Below, one piece after another: positions 20,633-30,777 of a stretch of 64,000 nucleotides of DNA (positions within the stretch are counted from its first letter, which is position 1; every line of letters starts with the position of its first letter). This stretch comes from Magnaporthiopsis rhizophila (taxonomy: Eukaryota > Ascomycota > Sordariomycetes > Magnaporthales > Magnaporthaceae). The position numbers were made by a program, and so were the translations under genes. The notes beneath the pieces were generated by a model. It did no database searches, had not been told where the DNA came from, and saw nothing but the letters and a program-made list of their open reading frames with translations. The stretch covers positions 62,001 through 126,000 of the forward strand of contig PYSS01000068.1 in NCBI GenBank assembly GCA_003049465.1. The letters run 5' to 3'.

Positions 20633-22329
20633 GCTTGCGTCTTTGATGAATTACGACAATTATATAGACATACCATTACGAATCCGCCTTAATATAATCA
20701 ATGATTGAGGACGCAGTTGATCTCTTTTATGCGGTGACGCAATAATGCTTTATTCCTGCTGGTTTAGAGCCTGATATGCTAGGATTGGGCTTGGGCGGTT
20801 ACGTTCCCATCGACCTTGTGTCCCGTCACTGCATCCCCTTTTCGCATGCCAACCCTACCCCTGCCCTCCGGAAAACATAGTATTTTACGTGGTACAAGGC
20901 TTAATTAGCTCTATATTGACCGACTCTATAGGGGTGATAGCCGGAATTCGGTCGAATCTTTCCTCCCTGCCCCCGTGCGCTGCGGCAATGATGACATGGT
21001 CGTGTTTCCCATCACACCCGCTGCAGCACAACCTTGACCAGAGGACCACCAACGGGACGCCCGAGCCTCACGCCGCGATCAGAACAGCTATAGATATTGT
21101 GTACACGCAAATCTTATTAGGAATTTCCTGAACCACGGCTCCAATGTCCAACGCCGCCGCAGTAATTCTTTTCGAAGTCGGGGCCGACGTTATGGCGTGT
21201 AATGACCACAAGGAGAGCCCCTTAATATAATATACTTTACTCGCCCGCCAGCTGGCTAGGCTTTTAATGCCAGACTCTTATGACATCGCAACCCTGCCTA
21301 ACCGAGGCCACCACCGACCGGGACGGCCTTGACAGTCTGGCAGGTCCTAGGATTCTGGAGGCCGAGCTCGGAAAAGAAAGGGGGAGGGAAAAAAAAAAAA
21401 AAAAAAACATGTCGATCTTATGCGCCTGACCGAGGCTGCACGGATTCTGCAGCGAAATGGCTGCCAAACACGAGACTGCCGTAGCTACCAAAGGGCGTTA
21501 GTAAGATAGACTAATGCAGCGTCATCGCCGCTGCAGTCGGATCTCGATCCTGTACCATGCAAATGCACTTGCACAAAGCCAACAAAGTAGAAGCCACTGG
21601 CTCTGCCTGCACTGTGCGCCACAAGCAGGAACCTAGCGGCTGGCTGTCCAGCTCTTCCATTCCAATTGTGCATGCTGCACAGTGCAAGATACGATCCATT
21701 GGCTCGTGTGAATGGAGTTGCGTTTTGAACGGGGAAGGCGCGAGGCGAGCACCTACCGCGCGGCAACGTCTAGTCCCAGCAAAATTTGGCGCGACGGTAC
21801 CTGGAGCCACAGCCCGGTGGGGTGGACTTTTGCCTGCTGCCACACTCTTACCCGGGACATGGAAGCCATCCGCGAAAAGTCTATTCTCCAGAGGGCTGCT
21901 CGGCCAGTCACCGGCCCGATCAGCACCCCAGGAAGTGTGGCAGCTCTGGGCCCATCTGGGCCACGCACGCCCTTTTGGGTACCGTCATTTGGCCATGCCA
22001 CCGCGCCCGATCATCGGCAGCCGAAGGCTGTCTATGACGGCGGCCTGAACCCACTTGATCGCCGGTCGTGGCCCGACCTCCGGTCTGCTTGGCGATGCAG
22101 CCGTCCTAGAATCGGTGTTGGCAGTCATATCGGTGCTCGAGAGAGACGATATATGCGTCGTGCGGCAAACGTCCGATACTGCTCCAACTCCCAAAATCAA
22201 TTCCTTGATGCACGGCACTACCAGTCAGGCATGGCCCGCTACCCGCGTGGGTTACTATCTGGACTGATATCTAGTCCTGACTCCTGCTCAGAAGACCTCT
22301 GTTCTCCCGACTAGATACACCTAGGCCTC
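20633..22329. other. Gene-poor spacer
   Basis: The first part is the 3' UTR of the BYS1-like gene and is AT-richer than the coding DNA. An A19 run lies near 21389-21407. Overlapping frames at 21557-22314 have no recognisable protein content. Confidence 0.4.
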
Positions 22330-22341
22330 CGAACGCACCTG

Positions 22342-22640
22342 GTTACGGCCCACATTTGGGGCGTGACCATCTCATTTGGCATCTCCCAGGCTTGCCACGC
22401 CGATTACGTAGATGTCCCGCCGTCGCCCATCTTGTGGATCGCCTCCACACCCATCCTGCTCGAGAGCCTGCTCGCCGTCTTCTCAGCGACGCGGGCCACT
22501 TCCGCGCCACGAACCTACTGCTCGTCTTCGCGGGCGCCAAGCTGTTCGGGCGGCTGCTGCCGACGCACTACGCCGACCGCGTGGGTCCCGTGAACCTCAT
22601 GGTGCCGGCGCAGGTCGCGGGCGGCGTCACGGCACTGTGA
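22342..22640 (+). pseudogene. Relic of an MFS monocarboxylate-transporter-type gene, frameshifted and internally deleted
   Basis: The first piece reads HIWGVTISFGISQ, then PPSPILWIASTPILLESLL, and matches the start of fungal monocarboxylate transporters (WGxxNSFGxFQ, then PSxISWIGSxQ in TM1-TM2). Near 22467-22480 the frame must change to give LSDAGHFR, the end of that block. The next residues, NLLLVFAGAKLFGRLLPTHY then ADRVGPVNLMVP, match the TM7-TM8 region (FGRxLPxxxADRxGPLNVM). Roughly the middle third of a transporter is therefore missing at this join. A TGA ends the frame at 22640 where the family would continue into TM9. The family match is from memory; no alignment was made. Confidence 0.6.
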
Positions 22641-22707
22641 GGGAGTCGTGATGAGCTAGCAGGACTCCCCTTGACCGTACTAGCATATCGCCACTACCTA
22701 CACAATA

Positions 22708-23785
22708 TCAGGCCCCTCGCTCTTCCGCCTCCTCCACCATCGACCAGTCCATCGGCTCCTCCCCCCGCAAGACGCGCCACCGGTCCGTCGCGCGCATGGT
22801 GGCGCTGCAGCCCCTGAGCAGGAACCCCCATTTACGCACAAAGCCCTCGCTGACCTCCCACGACTCGACGCGCCAGGGGTCGGCCCAGACGAGCATGCCG
22901 CGTCTCTCGCAGTCGTCAAAACCCTCGTACAGGCCGCCGCAGAGGTCATCGCACAACGCGTCCGCATCCAGTGCGTGTGCCGCCCGGATTAGGTTGTCGC
23001 GCATCCGGCCGTCGGGCGCCACGTCCATCCAGGCCGGGTGCGGCACCGCTTTCTGCAGAGCTGTGGGCGCCAGGTCCGTTGGTGACGGCGGCGAATGGGC
23101 GGCCGACGGATGGTCCTGGTTCTGGCTCTGCGCGGCGACGACGAGAGTGGCGCTGTCGCAGGCCGGCGGGATGATATGCTGCAGGCGCAGGATGCTGATG
23201 TTGGTCATGGTGGCCCGCAGCACGTTGTATTGCACCAGCGTGATCAGGCGGTGATCTAACGAGAGCGGGAAGTCGATTTGGAAGCTGGCGTCCTGCTTTG
23301 ATGAGCGGAAGGGGCTGTCGGCGGCGGTCCTATAGGGGAGGAGTGGTGGGATGAGCCGCGTCTTTGCTGCAACGGCAGTGGCAGCGGTCGACGGCTGGGC
23401 CTGGTCGGTACTACGCTCCCTGTTGGCTTCTCGCTGGCGACTGTTGCTGGGCGCTGCCGGACCGACGGCCTCAAAAACAAAGGTATAGCTCGGACAAGCA
23501 GCACTCGCGTTTGCTGGTCGCGACTTGGCCTGGCGTCTTCCTGTCCGAGCATCCTGTCAGCAAGCAAACAAGCATGCCGTGCCGGAAAGTTACCCACTCC
23601 AAGCTCTCTGGTTCAGTCGGTTCTGGCGCTTCTTTCTCTCCGCCCTATCCCCGAGCCCAGACCAGTCGTCGTCGGCGTCGCGCATCTGGAACGGGTTTGT
23701 CAGCTCTGCTCGTATCCACGGAGGCTAGCAGGCTTACCTCTGGCAGCTGGCCCATCGGTGGGCGCAGAGCCCGAGCCAGATCCAT
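22708..23785 (-). CDS. bZIP-type transcription factor with C-terminal DUF3425
   Basis: Three exons: 23738-23785, 23598-23685 and 22708-23540, with introns of 52 nt (GTAAGC, branch GCTGAC, CCAG) and 57 nt (GTGGGT, branch GCTGAC, ACAG). Joins keep phase and give 322 aa. Residues 17-55 show DDDWSGL followed by the basic region RAERKKRQNRLNQRAWRRRQ, the hallmark of the short bZIP domain in this fungal group; the leucine zipper is weak or absent, which is usual for it. The C-terminal half (about 200-310) has the DUF3425 signature: HPAWMDVAPDGRMRDNLI, LCDDLCGG, GMLVWADPW, WEVSEGFVRKWGFLLRGC. These proteins are presumed nuclear regulators; targets are unknown. It lies 484 bp from a divergent dehydrogenase gene and could share that promoter region. 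The start chosen is the ATG next to the bZIP; one further upstream in frame (23905) is possible. Confidence 0.85.
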
Positions 23786-24269
23786 GTCTAAACGTCGATG
23801 GAGATTTCGATAGCCAGCGTTTTGTCGGAAAGAGTGAGCACAATCAAAGCCTGACCAGCGGCTAGAAAGGATCCCAGTCTTATGCACCTGGCTTATCGTC
23901 CCCAACCCATTTTGGGTCGTCTGGCTTATGCCAAGTCAGCCCGGACAGGCTTAGCGCGGGATCCAGCGACTTGTGGCGGCGAATGCAGACGGCTTATGTG
24001 CACAGTGCCTAATCGAGAGTAGCATCGCGAGGCCACCACTGCTGCCTCAATGGGTTCGAATGCATCGCCCCGAATGCGATGTGGCGGGCGGAGCTGTTCG
24101 GAGCGCTGATCAAGATTTATTCAAGAATGTTCGAACGGACTGGATGAGATGTATAAAAGGCCGTCAAGTCCTGTCACCAGGTTGGGAGGTTTAATGGTTT
24201 CGTCAACCACAGCTCCAACCCCTGAACCCCTGAATCACCCGCAACGCCAGCCCAGCCCGCGCAGACGAC
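23786..24269. promoter_or_regulatory. Divergent promoter region between bZIP and dehydrogenase genes
   Basis: The two genes point away from each other, so this 484-bp stretch must hold both promoters. GTATAAAAGG at 24150-24159 is a TATA-like element about 120 nt before the dehydrogenase ATG. No operator or repeat was identified. Confidence 0.45.
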
Positions 24270-25351
24270 ATGACAGGCTTCAATCCAGACACGGAGATCC
24301 CCTCTCTGCAAGGCAAAGTGATCCTGGTCACCGGAGGTCCGTATCCTCTGCCTCCCTCCACCACCGTCCACTGCACATGCTAAAAAGCGTCTCTCCAGGG
24401 ACCGCCGGCATCGGGCGCACCACCGTCCTAAACTTGGCCAAGCACCAGCCGGCGCACATCTACTTCACCGGCCGCAGCGCCGAGTCAGCCGCCTCCCTCG
24501 TCGCCGAGGTGCGCGCGCTCGACGCAGCGGCAGCGGTGCAAATCACATTTGTGCAGATGGACCTTGCCTCTCTTGCCGCGTGCAAGCAAGCCGCATCCGC
24601 GCTCGCCAGCTCCCTCACCCGCCTCGATGTCATCATCTGCAACGCAGGTATCATGGCCGTGACCCCGGGCGTCAGCGTCGACGGCTACGAGATCCACATG
24701 GCCACTAACCACCTCGGCCACGCAATGCTGCTACGCCATCTGCTGCCCGTGCTCAAGGCCACGGCCGCGTTACCGGAGACCGATGTGCGCATCGTCGTGC
24801 TCACCTCGACAGCTTGGCGGCAGCATCCCGGCGCCATCGCGTACCTCCGTCTAGGTGGGGGGTACAATGGCTTCGTGGGGCGCTGGCAGGCCTATGCGTA
24901 CGTGCGCCTTGTTCCTGTAGCGTCACGCACTATACCAGAGTCATAACAGGAATAGTGTTAACAAGAGAATTTGCCCACTAGTCAAAGCAAGTTCGCGAAC
25001 CTGCTCTACGCCGCAGAGCTGGCGCGTCGCCACCCGGCCATCCTGACCGTGTCCCTGCAGCCGGGCGTCGTCAAGACGTCGCTGATCAGCGGCCTCGGGT
25101 TTTGGGACCGGGCCATGATCGCCACGAGCACGACGCTGCTGTGCATCCCGACCCTCACCCCGGAGCAGGGCTGCCACAACTCGCTGTGGGCGGCCGTGGC
25201 GGGCAAGAGGGCCGAGATGGTCAACGGCACGTTTTACATGCCGGTCGGGCAGCTGGCCAGCGACCTAGTGGCGAAAGATAAGCTTGCGAGCGACCCGGGG
25301 CAGGCGGCGCGGCTGTGGGAGTGGACCGAGGAGGCGTTGGACAAGATCTAG
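24270..25351 (+). CDS. Short-chain dehydrogenase/reductase (retinol dehydrogenase-like)
   Basis: Three exons, 24270-24336, 24399-24897 and 24982-25351, give 311 aa. Intron 1 has the unusual donor GTCCGT and acceptor CTCCAG. Intron 2 has donor GTACGT and acceptor CACTAG. Correct splicing is confirmed by the motifs it restores: the nucleotide-binding TGGTAGIG spans the first junction, and the catalytic YAQSK (Tyr-x3-Lys) spans the second. CNAGIM and LTSTAWR (catalytic Ser) are also present. The protein is a classical SDR that reduces or oxidises a carbonyl/alcohol with NAD(P)H. No transmembrane or secretion signal stands out. The substrate is unknown. The nearby divergent bZIP gene is a candidate regulator by position only. 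Confidence 0.88.
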
Positions 25352-27087
25352 CACAACCGAAAGCACCTACCTACCTAGTCCTGCATGGAGATACGCAGCT
25401 GCAAGCTATCGTCGCTTTCCCTATCTGCGCATAGTCATACACTGACCGCTCGAACATGCCCGCTTCGTCGCGGCAGAGGCCGGTCATCTGATGTCGTCAA
25501 TAGCGCGAGAAGCCTCCCGGGCCAACCCCTGCAAGCGAATCCTGTTCGGCTTCAGATTTTTCGGCTCGTGGTGCGTTGCTTAGCAGATCCTTGCGCCGTC
25601 CGATCTCTTTGCGCCGGGGAGAGAATGGGACCTTGGTCCGGTTGAGTGAGATGAAGGGGCCCGTCCGTCGGGGAAGCTGGGACATCCCGTCAAAAGCATC
25701 GGAGAAAGTTTTGTCTTGCTGTGATCCCTTCCGACGGTATAAGGGGCGAAGAACCAGTGAAAGAAAGGATATGTGCAAAGTGAGAAATACAGCATAATCA
25801 TTCGTTTTTATCATGAAATATCGCAGCCTCAGCCGACCCAAAAAAAAAACCTGATGATATCATCGACCTCGACTCCCCGCCACGGTCCTATCTTCCAGCC
25901 GGGCAATGCCAAGCGAGCGTTCGGCCTCAGCACGAACCTTGACGAGACTACGTGCGCAGTAGACAAGACGAACGACAGGAGAGAAGAAAAAAAATGATTT
26001 GCATTACAAGACCGGCCGGTGTTGTGGGCAAAAAAAGCTCTGTGCATCCAGCAACGCGGCGCGGCAGAACCGAACGCCAGCGTGACATGAGACGAACGGC
26101 AACGTGCGATCGATCAATCGAGATTTGACGGAGCGCGAAGGAGCAGAAAAACCAAGTCCCAGGAAGTCGGTAATATCTAGCTAGAATCCCTTGTGCCGAG
26201 CTTGGAGCCGGTTCGATCCTTCGGGATATCGCCTTGCGTGACATTTCGTTTGGTTGCGCCATCTTGGAGAGAGCGCCACGCCCGTCATTTATTTCCCTGC
26301 TAGTCTAGTCCGTGCGTGCATCGCACCGCACGCGTTGCGTTGGCCTGCATGAAAGTAAACGAGGGCGGCGGCGGCGGGGGCGACGAGCCAAGCTATCCAA
26401 TGTCGTCCAATGTGAGCTAGCCAACGTTTAGGCTTTTCTGTGTGTGCTTCCAATGCAAAGGAGAGCTCCCCCGGCCCAATAAGAAGGCCGTCTGGTTGGG
26501 GTCCTGCCCTTGCTGGCCACCTAGGTTCGCGCACCAAAGCGCCGACCGGTACTGCCGCTAAAGCTGGTCGTTCGTTGCGCTGGGGCACTTTTTCCTGTTT
26601 TTCGTCTCCGGCTGCCGAGTATTTGCTCGGGTACGTACGGCATGACAACAAAAACATGGACACATCCCATCCATCTCGTTACAGGGAAGTGGTCTGGCAG
26701 ACGTACGTGCGTGCATGCGTACAGTAGACCTGGCTGTGCTTTGGCTTGAAAGCCCCATGTTTCCCCGGATTTTTCCAAAAACCCATTCCCGTCGTCTTTC
26801 CTTGCCTCATCCAAAGAATAGGGAGTCTTCAACAGCAAGGCTCATAATGTAATTTAATACTCTAATATTTCTCAATCGTCTAAAAGTTGGGTTACTGGGC
26901 TGAGCGTTGTGCTTTTTCTTTTTTTCTTTTCTAATTTTATTTTTATATTTTTTTATTCTCTTTTTATTTCCCTTTGTTGCGGTACATCTCGTCACACTTT
27001 CTTTGCTCACCCCTCGGTGATCCCGCCACCGTGCTCCCCACCCTCCACCCTTCTATTCCCGTACCTCGTTCTAGCCTCTCGCCAATA
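25352..27087. other. Gene-poor spacer and HET-gene leader
   Basis: No supportable gene. The last 250 nt are AT-rich with T-runs (about 26915-26970), then CT-rich, as expected for a promoter and 5' UTR. The open frame of the next gene extends upstream to 26974, but only from a TTG codon. Confidence 0.4.
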
Positions 27088-30000
27088 ATGCCTCCGCAGA
27101 GAACCCTCAAGGCGCCAAAGCCAGCCACCAAGAAGCTGCGCAGACTGCTGTCCTTTGGAAGGTCAGCCAAGGGTTCGCGGACCGTCGAGTTCGCCGAGTC
27201 CCCAATCCCGGACATGTCGGCCGCCGCGCTCACGGCGCAGCAGCAGCTGGCGGTCTCGGCCTTCCTGGCCATGGCGCACAAGAGCGTCGCCGAGACTCCG
27301 GCCGTCGCCGTGCTGGAGCAGCAGCAGCAGCAGCAGCAGCCCGAGATCAAACCGGGCATCATGCGCGCCCAGACCTGCCCCAACTTGTCGACACTGGAGA
27401 CCCGCCACGTCAGCCTCGCGGCCAGGAAGGTGTCCGATAACATCCTCCAGCCGCGGCCGCGGCCCGTCATCCGGATCCGGACCGGAGGCGCCAATGGTCC
27501 ATCACCGATCTGGGGCGAAGAGAAGAAGGCGTCGTCGTCGTCGTCGTCGCCAGCATCAGACGAGGACCCGCAGCCGCGCTGCGTGTCGCGAGCAGAGTCC
27601 GCCGTGGGCGAGACGAGCCCGGTAGGTTCGGCCGCATGGAGCATCTTCCGGAGCCCGTGGTCCTTCACTTCCAGGGCGACGATCCCAGAGAACTGCCAGG
27701 CCAACTCTCCTTTGAGGGTCACGGGAGAAGGAGGAGAGACGGTGACAGAAAAAGAGGAGGATGGGCTGTGCGAGAGCCCCAAATTTCTCGCGCCCGAGCC
27801 GAACAGTTCCGTGATCCCCTTCCTCGGCAACTTCGGCACACTCTCAAGCCTGTCCACCCTCTCCAGGCCGTCGAGGCATCACAGCCGCGTCGGCAGCGGG
27901 GCTCGCCTGCGCACGCCCGAATCATCCGCTGGGAGCAGCAGTATCAGTAGTAGTAGTAGTAGCAGCAGCAGCGGCAGCGGTTGCGGTAGCAGCAGGCACA
28001 CGGCCAGCAGCTCCGTGTCCGGGCGGAGCATCCGGGCCATACCCAGCGAGGCCAATCTCAACCGGCGGTTCGACTCGGCGTCGCGACACACGGTGCCGTT
28101 CTGGTACATCCGGAAGCCCGTAGCCAGCACCGAGAACGGGGACGAGGGCGGGGCGCTGGAGATGCCGTTCCGGACGCTGTGCCTCAACTGCCGACACATC
28201 GACCTGGACGCGCTCTTCCGGCAGGACGAGAGCGACGTGCTACCGCCGCCGCGCGACTTCATCGTCATGGGCACGCTGCTCAGCCTCATGACGCGCACAA
28301 ACTGCCGCCTGTGCCAGCTGGCGGCGCGTATCATTGCCCACGACGCCAGCTCCGGCATCTCGGCCGACCTGAGCGACGAGGCGCGGTCGGCCCAGCAGAT
28401 GAGCACCCTGGTCAGCCTCCTGGACGAGACGTACTATCTGTGTCCTGCCCGACTCCCCACGCCGCGCAACTCGCCCGAGCTGTTCTTCTTCTCAAGCGAG
28501 GACGTCCGCGCGGGGTCTTGGCCACGGCGTAGCCTGGCCATCCGCCCCATCGACACAAGCACAGAGGAGTCTGCGGATGGCAGGCAGCAGCAACCTCCCT
28601 CGACGGCCAGGTGCTCGGGCCGGCTGCTCAGGAGCCCAAGCGAGATGGACCTCGACTGGGTGCGCGACCGACTTCGGGCGTGTAAGCATTGCAGCCGCGG
28701 AACAGAGTTTGCGATGAACAAGCGAGACCACCAGCAGCACCACCACCCGGTGCGGGTCATTGACGTGCAAAACATGTGCCTTGTCGACCTGCACGAGGAC
28801 GACCGCTACGTGGCGCTCAGCTACGTGTGCGGCGCGGCGACGCATGGCTCGGTGCTGCTGCTTGGGGCGGCCAGCGAGCGGGCACTGCGGCACCCCAAGG
28901 GCCTGCTGCATTTCTGGGACTCGGTGCCGCGCACGATCCAGGACGCCATCAAGCTGGTGCGGGAGATCGGGGAGCGCCACCTGTGGGTCGACGCGCTCTG
29001 CATCCGGCACGACGACGCCGCCGACGTCGAGGCGCACATTTCGGGCATGGGCAGCGTGTTTGGCGCCAGCGCCCTCACCATCTGCGCCTGCGGCGGCGAC
29101 GACGCCACGTACGGCCTGGCCGGTGTCGAGCCTGGAACACGCAAGCACACGCGGCAGGTCGTCGAGATGGTGGGCGGGCAGATGATCGGGAGCGTCATGT
29201 CGAGCCCATATCACTGCGATGCGACGGGGAAAGCTGGCAAGGGCCAGAAAGGCAGCGGGAAGGAGGACAACAAACCCAGCGGCAATAAAGCCCGACGTGG
29301 CCCGAGCCAGTGGGACACACGCGCCTGGACGTTGCAGGAGCAAGTGCTGTCGCCCAGGAGGCTGCTCGTCACGGACCAGTGTCTGATCTGGTGCTGCCCG
29401 CATGGACAGACGGTCGAGGACGAGAACGGCCCGCGATGCGGCGACTACAACAGCGGCACAGGCACAGAGCCTGCCGGCTGCCAGCCGGTGCACATGCTGG
29501 ACCAGATCATGTCGGCGTGCATTCTGGGAGGCGGCCCAGCCCTCGACCCGCGGCCGAGCAATATGGACGTGTACGCGCGCATCGTGTCGGCCTACACGTC
29601 GCGCGATCTCAGCGATGCGCGGGACGCCGAGCGCGCCGTCATGGGCCTGCTGCGGCATCTAGAGCCTGCCTTCATGGGCCCTTTCACCGGCGGCCTGCCC
29701 GAGACAGAGCTCGGGGCGGCGCTGATGTGGTGCCCACTGGGCAGCACGCTGCGGCGTCTCGACCCGGCGTCGGGCGAGTCCATATTCCCGAGCTGGAGCT
29801 GGCTGGGCTGGACAGGCCAGGCAGCATACCCCTGGCTCGAGGGGCGCACGATGCCCATGTCGGAGGAGGCGGGCTCGCCGCTGCTGTGGCGCAACATGGC
29901 GCCCGTGGTGGAGGACGCGCACGACACCTGGTTCACGGGGTCCGACCTGCGGCTCAACGGGCTGCCGCACCCAGCCAGCCACGGGCACGTTCGGGACGGG

Positions 30001-30777
30001 TGGACTTACACCGACACGGACGACGAGAACGAGATGCGCGACTGCGACGACGGCCGCACTGGCGGCAGGTGGCTGAATCCGGTGCTTCCGGCGCCCGAGG
30101 GCGGCGGCGGCGGGAGGATCTACCAGTTCTTCTCGGCCAAGCACCCGCACCGGCTGCACTTCCGGACGCTGGCGGCGCGCTTTGCGCTGGAGGACATGGT
30201 TCGCGTCCGGGCGGCCACAAATATCAGAGGCGACGACGGCACAAAGCAGCAGCAGCTGGTGCACGTGGTGCGCGTGCTCAATGATCGCGGGTTCGCGGCC
30301 GGCTACATCTACGCCGGGGCGACGATGGCGCAGGACAGGACGTGGACGCCGTCGGCCGGCTCCCGGCAAGAGTTTGTGGTGCTCTCGCGCGCGAGCACGC
30401 GGCCAGACCCACGGGTCGGGCAGGAGCTGCTGCACGCGACGCCACTGGGCGACCTCGCCAGCGTGTACTCGATGGAGTCGCTGCTGGGTGGTGGTGGTGT
30501 TCACCGACTGCGGGCACCCAAGAGGAGGGGGAGCGACTGCGACGAGCAACACCACGACGAGGCGGCGCACTTCGACACGCGGCTGTACGACGCCAGCACG
30601 CCGTGGGGACTGTTCAACGTCATGATGATCGAATGGCGGAGGAAGAAGAAGAGTGGGCCAAAGAGCGGAGACGAGGAGGAGTTTGAAGATGTGGCCGAGA
30701 GGATCACGGTAGGGAGGATCCACGTGGCGGCCTTTATGGAAGCGGCACCGGTGGAAAAGTACGTTGTGCTAGAGTGA
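27088..30777 (+). CDS. HET-domain protein (heterokaryon incompatibility family), large
   Basis: Single-exon gene of 1229 aa from the first true ATG at 27088. The first about 380 residues are low-complexity: a basic start, a Gln7 run (about 78-84, CAG repeat), poly-Ser stretches coded by TCG and AGT/AGC repeats, and many RS/SR pairs. A Cys-rich segment (about 365-415, with LCLNC and CRLCQL) precedes the HET domain at about 555-690. HET blocks seen are RYVALSYVCG (usually LSYxWG), DSVPRTIQDAIKLVREIGER, LWVDALCIRHDD and SALTICA; downstream are WDTRAWTLQEQVLSPRRLLV and FPSWSWLGWTG, also usual for HET proteins. In some fungi HET proteins trigger cell death after fusion of unlike strains; most have no known role. 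The N-terminal disordered extension is longer than usual. Confidence 0.9.
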   Translation: MPPQRTLKAPKPATKKLRRLLSFGRSAKGSRTVEFAESPIPDMSAAALTAQQQLAVSAFLAMAHKSVAETPAVAVLEQQQQQQQPEIKPGIMRAQTCPNLSTLETRHVSLAARKVSDNILQPRPRPVIRIRTGGANGPSPIWGEEKKASSSSSSPASDEDPQPRCVSRAESAVGETSPVGSAAWSIFRSPWSFTSRATIPENCQANSPLRVTGEGGETVTEKEEDGLCESPKFLAPEPNSSVIPFLGNFGTLSSLSTLSRPSRHHSRVGSGARLRTPESSAGSSSISSSSSSSSSGSGCGSSRHTASSSVSGRSIRAIPSEANLNRRFDSASRHTVPFWYIRKPVASTENGDEGGALEMPFRTLCLNCRHIDLDALFRQDESDVLPPPRDFIVMGTLLSLMTRTNCRLCQLAARIIAHDASSGISADLSDEARSAQQMSTLVSLLDETYYLCPARLPTPRNSPELFFFSSEDVRAGSWPRRSLAIRPIDTSTEESADGRQQQPPSTARCSGRLLRSPSEMDLDWVRDRLRACKHCSRGTEFAMNKRDHQQHHHPVRVIDVQNMCLVDLHEDDRYVALSYVCGAATHGSVLLLGAASERALRHPKGLLHFWDSVPRTIQDAIKLVREIGERHLWVDALCIRHDDAADVEAHISGMGSVFGASALTICACGGDDATYGLAGVEPGTRKHTRQVVEMVGGQMIGSVMSSPYHCDATGKAGKGQKGSGKEDNKPSGNKARRGPSQWDTRAWTLQEQVLSPRRLLVTDQCLIWCCPHGQTVEDENGPRCGDYNSGTGTEPAGCQPVHMLDQIMSACILGGGPALDPRPSNMDVYARIVSAYTSRDLSDARDAERAVMGLLRHLEPAFMGPFTGGLPETELGAALMWCPLGSTLRRLDPASGESIFPSWSWLGWTGQAAYPWLEGRTMPMSEEAGSPLLWRNMAPVVEDAHDTWFTGSDLRLNGLPHPASHGHVRDGWTYTDTDDENEMRDCDDGRTGGRWLNPVLPAPEGGGGGRIYQFFSAKHPHRLHFRTLAARFALEDMVRVRAATNIRGDDGTKQQQLVHVVRVLNDRGFAAGYIYAGATMAQDRTWTPSAGSRQEFVVLSRASTRPDPRVGQELLHATPLGDLASVYSMESLLGGGGVHRLRAPKRRGSDCDEQHHDEAAHFDTRLYDASTPWGLFNVMMIEWRRKKKSGPKSGDEEEFEDVAERITVGRIHVAAFMEAAPVEKYVVLE
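27319..27339 (+). repeat. CAG trinucleotide repeat coding poly-Gln
   Basis: Seven consecutive CAG codons inside the HET gene. A second low-complexity run, AGT/AGC coding poly-Ser, lies at about 27941-27975. Both can vary in length between strains. Confidence 0.75.

Noticed and set aside
26200..26230. Second B-box-like GGTTCGATCC
   Set aside because: The flanking bases do not pair as a T stem and no A box is present at the right distance.
28492..29658. 388-aa minus-strand frame inside the HET gene
   Set aside because: Antisense shadow of the HET domain region.
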